Position numbers and translations under genes: made by a program. The notes beneath the pieces were generated by a model. That model saw nothing but the letters and a program-made list of their open reading frames with translations. It did not search any database and was not told where the DNA came from. From assembly GCA_035041965.1 (NCBI GenBank), contig JAPYMA010000913.1, forward strand, positions 62,001 to 126,000: a DNA stretch of 64,000 nucleotides, in the 5' to 3' direction. The stretch comes from Anisakis pegreffii. Its lineage: Eukaryota > Nematoda > Chromadorea > Rhabditida > Anisakidae. Positions 10,901-24,000 of the stretch are shown in pieces (within the stretch, counting starts at the first letter, position 1; each line of letters begins with the position of its first letter).

Positions 10901-13900
10901 CTCAACGATGAGAAACGTTTAATGCATCATCACAGCCATCTGCAAGACACCATCGAAGACCAGCTATCACTGGCATCAATTCATTACATGCGATCACATT
11001 TTCAGGAAGCGATCGACATCTACAAAAAAATACTCCTTAATAATAAGTGAGTTCGATGGCAGTCAGCAAACGACTTTTAAGATACTTAAAGAATTACCAC
11101 ATTCGAGAATACGATTGTTACTAGTTGTCGTATCAATTATACAATGAAATGCGATGCTGAATATAGAAGGCAATTACTGAAGCATGATAAGAATGATGCT
11201 TAGTGATGATCTTTACTATCGTTTGGCCAAAGTTCTTGGTATGAGACGTTCCCAGCGCTTTACCTGAGAAAATGGCAAAGAGAGGTGTGGTGGGGACGGA
11301 AAAAAGAACCGGGAATGAAATCTTGTAGTAGGACATCCCAAAAATGTGGTCGGCTTGAACAAAGTCGGGATGGGAGTCGGAAACGAGCTCCCCGAAATTC
11401 CCCTGATTAAAGAAGCATGTGCATTGATAGGATTTGCATCACAAATTACTCTATAACGCGTCTTTCAGAAAGCTTTGGAGCTAAAATCAGAGCTCCCTAA
11501 CAATATCATTTGTTTGTTTGAAGCTGAAGTTGTTCGCTTAGTAATACTGAGTATTCAATTCCAAATTATGAACACATTTCAGGAATTTCATTGCGTTGAA
11601 CGTTTATCTGGCACTGTGTTATTACAAACTCGATTACTATGATGTTTCATTGGTAGGTGATCGAATAGACTTGATCTTCTGAGAATCATAGATTTTGGGC
11701 GAAATGTCGAAAGTATCAATGATGTGGGGTTGTTTCATCAAGTAGAGTTGTTTCAATGAAGACCCACGCAGTAGCAATTACGTGGATTTCTTTCGAGAGT
11801 TGTTTGTTTCATAAAAATCTATCGAGTTTAACAGAACAACACGTTCGAGGCTATACATCTCGTGTTTCTTTACCGGGTAATTGAACTTTTAAACTAAACA
11901 TCACTCGCGCGGAATATTTCTCTCAACATATCATTTTTCAGGAAATCCTTCAGATTTATCTCACCGAACATCCAGACAGTGCAACTGCAGTCAATTTACG
12001 AGCATGTAATCAATACAAACTCTACAATGGCAAAGCGGCTGAAAAGGAACTTCACCAGCTTGAAGTTCAGACCACATCGAGCTTCATGTTCGCCAAAGAT
12101 CTCATCACGCATAATACGGTACGAATACGACGACGGGTACATTCAGTATGGGTAGATTCTGCATACCGCATATTACCTGGATTGGCCAGGCTATCAAACG
12201 TTTATAACGTTGCTGGCCACAATGCTCGCGTTTCCGTGCGCATTGTTTTAGCCTCAATTTACGCCGTCACCCCGCTGGCTAGGCGAGCAGGCCAACCGAA
12301 CACAACCGAGTAAATAATTAGTCGCCGTGAATACTTTGCATAATTAAACGCAGTCAAATACCAATTCAACAAATAATCATTACTCTAATAAAGTGAATAT
12401 TCCGCCGATCGCTCACCGCGATCGACGAAACAACCACTCGATGTCCAAGTAATAATTAATAATCGCATACCTCATATGAATGCAGTAAATTACGTTGGAT
12501 TATTTCAAGTGCTTGTTCAAAAAAAAGTTCAGTGATCACCAATTTCAGCTCGATTTCTGACTATTTCAGGTGGTCTTCCGTGAGGGTGATGCCGCATTGC
12601 AGATTCTTCCCTCACTTATCGATACACTGCCTGAAGCACGCCTCAATTTGATTATTTTCCATTTACGAAGAGGTTTGCAAATGCTCCTCTTCCTTCTGAT
12701 TTTACAATTAGCAATTTTAGGAGCAGACCAGATATTCCTTACTTTAAGATTACTGCGCTGTCTAGCACGGTTTAGAATTGTAACCAACCATAGTCGATCT
12801 ATCACGGCTGCCGTGAGGTCAATTTGAGCTAATGTTCTACCTTCCATATATTGCTCTTTCTTTCGTAACATTTGGACAGCTTTTGATGGATTGGAGAATT
12901 TTAATCCTACTCTCCTAGGAAGGATTCTGAGTTGTTCAGAAGCTGAGTTAACCAAATGTGAACCCGACCTACTATGAGATCATCTTGATAATCATATCAA
13001 AACTGATTAGTGATATATTTTCATCCCTTTCATGAAATCACTTAATTAATTAGCACTAGTGATCATCACTCATTACGAGTCAATCAATGCGTGACCTTTC
13101 CCTCTAAATCGCCGGTAATATGCCGAGCACAGGTGAAATCTTGATGCTATGATATCCTCCTTCTTATATTACTGAATATACCCGATCAGGGCTCATTCGA
13201 TTCCATGAATTATTTTCTATTCACGATCTGTTTTCGGTCTCACAATCAGAGTCTAAACTTGGGTAACTATAATAAATCTCGGATAATCTCAGAAAAACCG
13301 AAAAAATTCTAAACTTTCAGACGATATACAAGCAGCAATGAGCTTAGTGGCGGATCTCGAACCACAAACACCGCAGCAGTTCCTGTTGAAAGCAATCACC
13401 TATTGTATTGTTGGATATCAGAAGCATTCTGTGCGTTTTTTTTCTGTGCTGAAAACCTTTTGATGGCGTTGTTATTTCGCTATTATTTTGTTTCATCGTT
13501 TCGCTGGGACTTCTTTATTGCTTTCAGAAGGAACATCTCAAAACGGCTGAACAATTCTTCAAAATTGTCGGCGAATCAGACGCAGAATGTGGTGAGTTAA
13601 CCGAATTCCAATTCTCTTCTCCATATTTTCACAGTTTTCATTTCCGTGTTCCATTCATCAGTATAACAGTGAGCGAGAAAATTTCCGCCGAGTGTTCCAG
13701 TGCCGAATCGTAAAGGGATCGTCGACATTGAGATGATGGAAGTCAGAAAATTTTCTCGGTATTTTCGCATCTTAACTCAATTTGGAACGTGGGCTAGCCA
13801 ACCAACCCGTATGAAGCATAGCAGATGGACAAGAAGTCCTATGAAATGAGTTCCTTCACAGAGAAACATCTGCATGGAAGGGAAGACAACAAGTAAATTT

Positions 13901-16900
13901 TGAACTAGAATCTGTGGGCGAAACTAGCGAAATGCAACAAGAAACACTCACTTAAGCGAAAAAAGACCTGCAATTTGATAAAATTAATTAGCGCACACAT
14001 TCCAGACACCATCGCAGGAAGGCAAGCAATGGCATCAGCATTCTTCTTGATGAAACAATTCGAAGAAGTGCTCATTTACTTGAATTCAATTAAGGTAAAA
14101 CGGATACATCTTAAGCAAATCATTATCTATGCACAATTGAGTCGTCATACCCTAACATCTCCACCTGCAATTCGCATCCAAAATTTTTTAAACATTTTTC
14201 CCTCTCGAAGCAAAAAAGTTTCCAAAGTAAACTTCTCTTCAGTTTTTTTAAAATCCAAAACATGCTAACAAGTGCCCGAAATCACTATAAAATGATACGA
14301 CAGTTAAAAAAGAGCTGCTCCCTTCCTAGACACTCTCAGTCCTGAGCTGTACGAACTCAACATTTACGAATCTGTGAATCATTCCATCTACCGTCCTATC
14401 GATACTGAAACATCAGTTGAACACAACATCAACTGACCAACACGTTCATATAATACAAACAGAAAAGGGAGGAGATCCTCCAAATGAGATATACGAAAGT
14501 CAAGTTTCATCATCTGAATCGATAGCGCATGATATTTGTGTACATCTTATACATATACAGCTAAGTACGGATTTAAAGGTTGATTTCACACATCACTTTG
14601 TTGTGCCTCACGAATCGTCTCTTTCGCGCTCCGTCGCGACAAACACACCCTTTACTTACTATTAGGCAGATGACCGAATATTGCAAATCTTTTGATTTTT
14701 ATATCATTCTGTAAAATAGTATTGTATGAAATCCTATCAGTCACATCCAAATCGCTTGACTTCGAATATGACCCACACGTTCAACAACAACTTAAACATT
14801 TATCAAAAACATTTAAAACGTTTCAACAATTAAAACTCTCTAGAAAATGCACAATTCAAGCAACGATGTATTCAGTAATAATGCATAATATCCCAGAATC
14901 ACAACATTTCAGCTGCTTGATCAGCAGTCCACCATGAGATCGATTAATGATACAACGATTTTCGCACATCCATATCATACATCAGTCACTGCTGACTTTG
15001 TCCTGAAACTACTTCTATATGTTGTGTATTCCGTTTGTCCCGTTAGGCAAAAGTGAATGGCATCAATTGCTCTAAAGCACTGAATTTGATGAAAACGTCA
15101 ACTTTTGATTTGCTCAAAACCGGACGATAAGAATCCTTCACGCGAAAATTTTCATTCCATGGAAACAATCTTCATTATTAATGAGAGTTTTCCTGAATGA
15201 AATGCATTCACCATCGAAAGAATTTGGAATTCTGTGAAATGATCCCATGTTCATAGTGAGAAACAAAGATTCTCAATTGAATGCGAAAGCTTCATCGTTG
15301 AAGAGAAGTATTTCAGTCATACTTCTACAATGACGATACGTTCAACTTTAATATTGGTCAAGCGCTGTTGGCATGCGGCAATTCAGTGGAAGCCGAAACA
15401 AGTTTGCTGTCAGTTGCCGATATGCATCTGAAGAAGCAAATAGCGTGGATGCTAAGTCTTGCCCGAGCATGTAAATCAACAATTGCTCAATCTTTCTTAT
15501 ATGATTTAAGTACTATCTTCTTTTGAGCAATATCTATCATTATATGCTAGCTTTTCGTGCTAGTAGCAACTCGAATACTTTAAAACTCCTGTTGTAATCT
15601 GCTCGATTGAATTGAAGCATCCAGTTTGAGACGTATGCCGCTTGGTTTCAGCCCAATTCAAGCATATAATCTTTCGCCTGTTATCAAATAAATGTTCGGG
15701 TGGAAGAGTGGATTCTGAACTCCAAATTTTCGACGCCTTATCGAGCATTGACTCATTGATCCGGAAAGTTTCTCCTGATCTGATTTATCGACTGCAACGA
15801 TCACAGTGAATAGAACGGCTGATCAGGTCACTAAATAAAGCACTTACAACTCAACACACAACTTTCAGACTGCTTAAATCGTAAAGGTAATCTTGCATGG
15901 GAGATGTACACAAAGACGAAAGCATCCGACGAGAGCTTCGCTATCCTTCGTATCATCGCAAACGATTGCTTTAAGGTACCAGTCCATTTTTGAGCATTCA
16001 GCTGTCCACTTGAAATGTCATTTGATTTCCACCCAAATCACGCGATCTTCTGCCTTCTATCAAACAAATATTTGGCTGCAAGAGAATGTCGAGAAACGTT
16101 CAATTCAATGGCATTCAGTGGCATAACTCGAAATGCTTCTATTGAACAGCACTCTTTTCGAGATGAGCGTGTTTCCGTGAAAGAACAGATTTGCATTTGC
16201 TACTATCCAATCCTGGCCTGCTCGCCTAGCCAGCGGGGTGGCGTAAATTGAGGCTAAAACAATGCGCACGGAAACATTGCGAGCATTGTGGCCAGCAACG
16301 TTATAAACGTTTGATGGCCTGGCCAATCCAGGTAATCCAGGTAAAACTATCCAATCCATTTGTGTTGGCCCATAACTTCCTCATGTTCTTTAAATATGCA
16401 CCATGAAATGACCTCGTATGAAACCAGATATTCTACTATATAAATACACCATTAGGTAGTCTTGAATCATTCGATCTGCTCTCGTGATTGTTTCCAGCCG
16501 CACAGATCCAGTTATCCTCATAATCTTGCATGTAGAGCATATGATGACCATCTCTCTTTGGAATGATTCCGTCGTTTCACTCCACTTTCAGTGTGGAATA
16601 ACCCAGAGATTCTTCATATTTATCAAAGAAATCGTGTAATTTTAAGGTTGGTGACTATTTTCACTCTGCGAAAGCATTCGACGCTATGGAACGAATCGAA
16701 CCCAATCCAGAATACTGGGAAGGGAAACGTGCTGCCGTCGTGGGCGTCTTCAAAATGGTCGCTGAACACAAAGCACCTCCGTAAGGTTCCCTCGAATTAC
16801 ATCGGCGTCAGATGCTGCTATCCACTATCACATGATCACAGTTGATGGAGCCGTATCTAGGCCCGACAAATTAATACGTTTGCTGCGGAACTTTTGAGTA

Positions 16901-17220
16901 ATAAGGAGTCGCAAAGCAATTCTGTCATAAAACCGATACGGTGGCGATGAACAAATATCTCTGATCATTTCGAAGACACTTGAAATGATATCGCTATCAG
17001 GAAATGTATCATGATATTGCAAAGTAGATGTATGATTGGAAGTATTCAATCGATTTTCAATCCGCTCATTCCATGCAATCGATTCACTTTCAGTCATTTC
17101 ACTTTCAGTGAACAACTAAAGGAGTCTATGCTACTGTTGGAGAAGAGTCGACATCCTCAAGTGGAATATATCGCCACTGTCATCAGACGCTTTTGCCGAG
17201 AGAACAATATCGGTATCTGA
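7958..17220 (+). CDS. TTC26: intraflagellar transport protein 56 (TTC26/DYF-13)
   Basis: TTC26/IFT56 is a TPR-rich subunit of the IFT-B complex that helps carry proteins into cilia; in nematodes it acts in ciliated sensory neurons. I read 15 exons: 7958-7960, 8832-8954, 9270-9362, 9985-10099, 10851-11046, 11583-11652, 11942-12118, 12570-12672, 13321-13430, 13528-13591, 14006-14094, 15317-15470, 15869-15975, 16647-16780 and 17109-17220. All junctions are in phase, giving 549 residues, near the roughly 554 of vertebrate TTC26. Family blocks include [109 protein letters not shown] and the C-terminal [12 protein letters not shown]. The first exon (ATG, then GTAATT) is inferred because exon 2 is open from its acceptor with no ATG. 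Exons 3 and 4 use GTCA-type donors. Introns hold elements at 8045, 12173, 14440 and 16214. Confidence 0.93.
8045..8432 (-). mobile_element. N1 inverted-repeat element with tRNA-like core
   Basis: Arms of about 39 bp (8045-8083 and 8321-8360) are near-perfect reverse complements; they start ATTGGTACACC and end CCTCCG internally. Between them on the minus strand is a tRNA-like stretch with a D-arm (GCTCAGAGGTAGAGC) and a T-arm (CGGGTTCGATTCCCG). A second T-arm-like motif faces outward near 8303. About 70 bp beyond the right arm (8361-8432) is also shared with the 28-kb copy, so the mobilised unit may be longer than the arms. It lies in TTC26 intron 1. Confidence 0.8.
12173..12464 (-). mobile_element. 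R1 non-autonomous retroelement, full length
   Basis: Same family, opposite orientation. The target duplication is 12 bp with one mismatch: GCATACCGCATA (12161-12172) and GCATACCTCATA (12465-12476). It lies in TTC26 intron 7. Confidence 0.9.
14440..14640 (+). repeat. dispersed repeat P, copy 1
   Basis: About 200 bp, nearly identical to 38990-39195 on the other strand. Both copies stay open in one frame with only a few amino-acid changes (shared segment [19 protein letters not shown]). No termini or target duplications could be fixed. It lies in TTC26 intron 11. Confidence 0.75.
15500..15570. mobile_element. N2 element end fragment
   Basis: Resembles the right end of the N2 element at 20085-20145 (TTTAAGTACTATCTTCTTTT and GCTAGCTTTTCGTGCTAGT). 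The tRNA-like part and the other end are missing. It lies in TTC26 intron 12. Confidence 0.6.
16214..16345 (+). mobile_element. R1 retroelement, 5'-truncated
   Basis: Only the 3' ~130 bp of the R1 family, yet flanked by a perfect 12-bp duplication ACTATCCAATCC (16202-16213 and 16346-16357). A 5' truncation with an intact target duplication is the hallmark of target-primed reverse transcription. It lies in TTC26 intron 13. Confidence 0.93.
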
Positions 17221-18027
17221 TTGAAGCTAACAATAAGCTAATCAGCCTCATGACTCAAAGACCCACAGGTCAATTCAGATCACTTGACTTGTTCTCACCG
17301 AGCAAAAACCATTTGAACAATGGTCTCGACGCAAATGCCGGGAAAAATGCAGCTTTCGAACAAAAACCTCTCAAAACACTCCTATGAAACGGATCCTTCA
17401 GTTGTGAATCCAATATTATCTTAATGATGTAATCTTTCTTTTAGAAAATGTCGCAGTTGTGTGAAAATTTCTCGCTAACCAAAACGTTCCTATCAAACGC
17501 TCGCTAATGACCTTCTAAGATACATCCTCAGAATGGTGCGGAGCCAACATAATTTATTGTAAAAATCCTATCGTCCAAAAAAAGTCTCACTTTGTAAAAT
17601 TTTGTTTTTCGTACACTGCATCTGAAGCACTGTTCCGGCACAATTTCGTCGGCTTTCAGTGAAGATTTTCTTCAGCTGATTGCGATACGTTATCCGAATT
17701 TGACTGCGTTTGCTCTGAAAAACATTGCGATTCCATTGAAGAACCATTTTGTATACTTGAGAATGCGATACCTTCTGTCTATGTAATATTTTCGTATAAT
17801 CCACCAAGTCATAAAAACAAAACCACCAACAACAAATCAGTTGGAAGTCAAAAGTTTCACTATCGGATAGCAGGTTTAATTGCGACATAATCAAAAACAT
17901 TTGCTATCTGACTGAAATAACTTTTCAAATTTGATCACCTTCATTATAAAACAACGAGAAAAGTAAAGTAGAGCATCCAGATAAATTCAGAAGAGACAAA
18001 AACGCGCAAAACAATCAACAAAAATCA
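17221..18027. other. convergent spacer between TTC26 and SHPRH; no gene seen
   Basis: Holds the 3' ends of two convergent genes. A 110-codon minus frame at 17568-17900 has no family resemblance and no exon support. Confidence 0.6.
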
Positions 18028-21000
18028 TCAAAACATACCCTGATTGATCGCCTGATCGAAGTACTCGGCTCCGGTATCTGAAAACGAATTAAATAAAACT
18101 ATGCCACTCAAACATATTACCACTATGCCAAAATACAATGATATAACCAATTTCCTGAAAAGACCACTCGGGAGACCTCCAATAAGATGGAAAGACGATA
18201 TTACAAAGAAATTGGGTGACACCAGGCAAAGGAAAGCAACATCAAGGACCGAATGGAAACGCATTGTGGCCAGCAATGTTACAAACGTTTGATAGCCTGC
18301 TTGTCAATCCAGGTAATCCAGGTAATAACCAATTTCCAAAGTACAGTGAAAATTCGCTATTCGCAAGTCCATTAAAGAATCCTCTCAAGTTTACTCGACC
18401 GCATCTAAGCTCCACCACATTCCAACGTACTAGAGATGATATTCATAAAGTTTCCAAAACGGTGATTTTATCGCACCTTCCTCCAAAACATTCATCACAT
18501 GATCACTTGCCCGAATTTCAGTTTGTCTGGGGATGGCTGGCTACACATCAACGCCAGAATTCTACATCATAGTAAATCAGTGGAATCAGTAGAACGTTTC
18601 TCATATTAACAGCACAGAGCAAATTCGAATACCAAGACAGATAACGTAAATTATACCGCAAAAACACTCAAATATATCCCTAGAGATTAATATTGCTACT
18701 TGGACGTCGAGTGGTTGTTTTGTCAATCGCTGCGAGCGATCAGCGGAATATTTATATTACTAGAGTTATGATTATTTATTGGATTGATATTTGGCTACGA
18801 TTAATTATGCAAAGTATTCACGGCAACTAATTAATTACTCGGTTGTGTTCGGTTGGCCTGCTCGCCTAGCCAGCGGGGTGGCGTAAATTGAGGCTAAAAC
18901 AATGTGCACGGAAACGCGAGCATTATGGCTAGCAACGTTACAAACGTTTGATAGCCTGCTTGCCAATCCAGGTAATCCAGGTAATATCCCTAGAATGCTT
19001 CTTTGGAAACAAAAATCGACAGAATATAAATAAACATAAACAAAGAGAGAATAAGAAGCAAGTGAATTGAAAAAGAGCGAAAAAGTGAAATTATAACCTT
19101 GTGAAATCAAGTTAAAAGATAAATCAAATAAAGGAATAAAATAAATCTGCAAATAAAAGAGCAGAACAGACACACAAAATGCGAACTACTCACACAACAG
19201 TTTCCTAAGTCCTGCAACAGTCCATTCAGTGCATTTTGGGTTGGTAATCCTGTGGTGAATGTGTTCCTCCACTGAACCGTACACAACAAAGTGATGTATC
19301 ATCATTTGCCGAGTCTGTCCAATACGGTCGATACGACCAATTGCCTGAATGAACATGAACATTCACTCAGCAAGGAATCCAAACGAAGAAAATTGTCAGG
19401 AAACTCACCAATGTTAGCTTGTCCTCTCTCTTATAATAGCACACAATAAATGAGCATCAAGTTATAAGGAATTCATCTGATCATCACAGAAGTCAAGTAA
19501 GTTACTTGTGAGCATAAATACACTTGGAATGGAAGGAGGTGGTGATCCAATTGCTCACTTCAAAACCGTGAACATTCATTATTTCCACTCTTATGAAAAC
19601 AGCCGGGCTTTGATGATTAACATGACCAATCTGACTGTGCAAATATAATTTTGATGTACAGAATCGAACAATCAGAACCACCCGAAGAGATACGAAAATA
19701 ATTACAGATATAAAGTACTCATATGCCATCATAAATATGCCTATGCAAAGATAAACACTGGATTAACTGGATTATCATCTCCTCACGCATCCATAAGTTT
19801 AAAAGGCTGTTTTCAATTCATTATCACACTTTAGAATCTGTACTCTAGCAAAGTTACAAGCGTCAATATTTTGAAGAAAATTGTCGAAACTAAGCCTATT
19901 TTTTGTGAATATCTCTTGAATTGAGATATTCTTGTGTGTTTATCTCTTTGAGATCAAACTTTTTGTCAAAGATTTTGGACCGACGCGGAATCGAACTCAC
20001 GCCCTCTGAACAGATCGGATCCTCAAAGCCCAGCGTGTACACCAGCACACTATCGGCCCATTGCACGATGTTTCTTATTTGGTTCAAGTACTATCTCTTT
20101 TAGTACTATCATCATTCTATGCTAGCTTTTCGCGCTAGTCGCGACAAAAATATTCTTCTGACGCTTGCAGCAACTTCAGAATGAAATACTTCAGTGATAA
20201 AGCAGCATCTGAGCATCATCAACTTATTCCGTAATATGACCAAACAAAACGGCAATAAGCTCATCAACAATACCTGTGCCAACTGTGAAGCGTTCAGTTG
20301 TGGTTCAACGAAAATTATATTGTTCGCTACGGTGAGATTCAACCCTCGGGCACCCTGACTGATAGGTATTATTAACACCTGAAGCATAGAACAAACCAAT
20401 GAATCGCTCATTATCATTTATTATTACCATTATCATCGCTATTATTATTATTATTATTATATTATTATTATTATTATTATTATTATTTTAAGTTTGTTTA
20501 TAAAGTACACTGCTCATTTAATAATATCTCTTTAAATCAACGTAACTGTTCTGAATTCCAGTGCATATGATGGGATTAAGATGAGAGCTATGATCAGTTA
20601 ATAAACATTCCAAATCAGCAAGTCATCTTATACTGAACTTCATAAGCCGTACTCATCGCACATAAACGCCATAAAATTTGCTGCAGAAACTTGCAGATAA
20701 AAAGTTGCTGACTGAATAAACGAAAACGAATGAACAGAAAAATCGAACGAAAGCATTCACTTGAATGTTTGGGTCGAGTCGAAATTCGGCCAATATTTGC
20801 TGTCGTTTCGAGTGCGTGAAATTTCGGAACGGAATCTCGTTTTCAGCGAAAAGCTCACAGATGATCGGAATCACCGAATTCAACGATGTGAACACCAGGG
20901 TTTTCGACCATGGATCACGTTCGTGAATTGAGAGCAGCCGTCGTATCACTGCATCCAACTAAAATACGTACAGATTTCCACTCGACTGATAAAACTGCCT

Positions 21001-24000
21001 CAAATTTTCTTTTTTGAAATTCATCGAAGCAACTTGTTAATTAGCCCAAAAGGGAGAGTAGCGCAAAAGCTCTGTGCTTGCTAAATCCAAAATCCAAATT
21101 CGAATCTCATGAAGACACATGCTTCCCAACGCTATTATCGTTAGCTGTGCGGAAAGAAGAATGCCAAGGAAGGAAGAATGTGATATCAGTGATATTGGTG
21201 ATAACAGAGAGGCATAAACTCGTAATGAGTTTGATTTGCTAATTAAATAAATAAAAGCATTTGTTAATTCTGTGCAAGATGTTGAGACCACATCGCACGA
21301 TATCATTAATCATTCAATTATTATTGCTTACAATGGGTTTTATACTCTGTGTGATCAAACTATTCATGATCACAGAAAAAAAACGATATCATTATGTCAT
21401 CGTGATGGGCAGATATACACAGAACGAAACGATCAACATAAAACAATGAAACCATTGAAAACCTTCACGGATACATTGCCTTTCACACTGACTCTCGGAG
21501 AATCCAAAAAATGAAGTGTCTGAGATGACGAGCGATTCTGAACGAAAGCTATTGAACCACGTGTTGCTGCGGCTCGACAAACCGGGCATCGTAGGAGTGA
21601 ACACACAGATTTGCTACTGAAATACGTACATGTAAGACAAATCATACTGTCCCACATGTAGAACACAAACAAATTCTGCAACAAACTTATCACAGGTAGC
21701 TGGCTGTGTTACTGCTCTATTGGGAAAAACTCTTGAAAGAAAACCAATTAAAACAAGATCCTCCTCCCATTCCTGGCTCCATTATTACTACTGCTTGTAA
21801 ATTATCATCCTTATCATTTTATCATTACTTATGAATCATCAATATTTGTTACAATTACTATTATTTGAAGGTTATCATTGCTATGATCATTATTAGTGTC
21901 ATTGCTACCATATTCTCTCTTATCAATATCTTTGTTATTCCGCTTCGACTATTCTTTCCACCAACCGTTACATTAGATTTATTTTACTTGTACTCGACTA
22001 TTTGACTCCGTAATACAATTCTCACACCGTATTCCTCTCCTGACTCAATTCTCCAGCTCATTTTGCCAGGCATACGATCGATATCAAAGGCTACAGTAGG
22101 CTTCTAACTCACTGCTGCTGAATTTCCTACTGATAAACATCAGACATCACTTACTGTTTCGATAACTGCGCAAAGCAACATGTGCACAAACAGTGAACAC
22201 ACGGGAAAACAAGCCAGTTCTGTCCCAACGGACTCAAGCATATCGGACAATCCGGTCGTTTAGCATTGTCGCGAGTGAGCGATGCCACATAACGCAGCTT
22301 TGACAGCAGACGTGTTTGAAGGAATTTCTCCGCTTCCAAAGCTTGCCAATGTGTTTGACGCTTAACATTTATCCATATTAAGATATCGGATGAGAAATTT
22401 GCAAAAGAAAATTTTCGAATTGTGTTGATTCCGAAAAAAAAGCCACAATGCAATCAATTGCTAGAAATCGCCCGTTTGTTTTCGAGATACGGCCGAAAAA
22501 AGCTGCATTGCTTACTCGCTGAGGATTTAAACAGCATAGGCAACGACGCTTCAATTTCTAGCGAACGTGACCGATTGAGCAAAACGACTAACAAGAATCT
22601 CTCAATAGAACGAACACATTCACAGATATGATCAAGAACGACGAATAAAAGCACTACTAACCATATCGCCTTCTGAACCACTGATAACGAAATTATTCGG
22701 CAAATCCTTCACAGATCCACCGTACTCTTGGATTGTTAGTTCTGTTGCGTACTCCAGCCGTAATTTACACTGACGTAATTCGTCGCTTAAATGAGACTGA
22801 TTAAATGAGACTAGGTGGAATACTAGGCGCGATTCTGCTGCTGTTCATTACCTCTATGTGAATCTCTGCAATCCAACCTAAAACTCATCCTTGAACTGTT
22901 TCATCACTGTCTTCTCGTCCAGATATTAGAGGAAACGAATATCAATTCGATTGAATGGTTAGTGACTAACGTTCTTGCAGCGAATTCCTCACTTGCTGCG
23001 TACAAATCTTTGCCAAGTTGAAGCAATTTTTTGAACATTTCAATCAACGATTCAGTCTCTTTCACACATTTCAATAGGTTCATGCTGAAGTACTCAAGTG
23101 CATAGCGTTGAAGCAACGAGCGAATCGAATGAATCACGATTTCAAGAGTTGAGATCTTCTTAGCGCCAGCTGTTCCTTCCGCCTCCTCTTCTTCTTCTTC
23201 CTTACCATTCTCCGAGGGTTGTTTTTGTTGTTGCTGTGGCTTTCTGCAATTTTACACATTAGCAAATAAAACTACTTGGATTTGATCATCAGGGGAACAA
23301 CTGAGGCCACTGGAAGCGACAATTGGATACTGTTCTCGTCGTGAGCGTATAATCAGTAGAGAAACCATGTCTTGTGTTTTTTTTGACTGCTATGGTTTCC
23401 TGGAATTGAAGATGGCCGAAAGGTAGAAGCTGGAAGCTGCTGAGATCTCCTACGCGAAACGAAACCGTAAGATTTGACGAGATCGGAAAAAATCTTCCTA
23501 TGCTGACGGAATTTTTGGCTTTAAAACCGACAGAGTGAGTGGAATACTATGATGACACTAACTTTTTGGATGGAGCACCCACGAACAGCAGTGATTCCAG
23601 TTGATTCAACTGCTTGTTGAATAGACACAACGGACAACTGAAATACGAGAACGTTTGAGGGGAAAAGTGTGAAATGAACGATGATACATCGAAACATCCA
23701 TTTGAAGGGCAATCCATCTCTACCGTCCTCTTTTCCCAGCGTTTTTCCCATCACATTTTCACAGTCACAACGGATTTTTCTCATTCAATTTGCTGACTGC
23801 TCTATATTCTAGTATTACTGTAATTCTTCCATATCTCCTTCTATTCAGTCCAAGAGCCTTGTTTTTAGTCGGCCTTGCTTCCTCTTTTTCGGTACTTTCA
23901 ACTTTAGAATCCTTTTATCGACATATTCCATGTCTTCTCTATGAACGCACCCATATCTCCACAATTCTCTCAAAATTCATCACCGGGTCTTTCCACTCGA

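Noticed and set aside
12086..12313. Recurrent 'ORFs' containing LARLSNV or [19 protein letters not shown] in many places
   Set aside because: They are antisense or out-of-frame readings of the R1 retroelement and move with it; not a protein-coding gene.
12566..12955. 129-codon minus frame
   Set aside because: Shadow of TTC26 exon 8 and its intron; no splice signals and the plus-strand frame is conserved.
17568..17900. 110-codon minus frame downstream of SHPRH
   Set aside because: SHPRH already terminates at 18028 with a family-like C-terminus; this frame has no similarity and no compatible acceptor phase.
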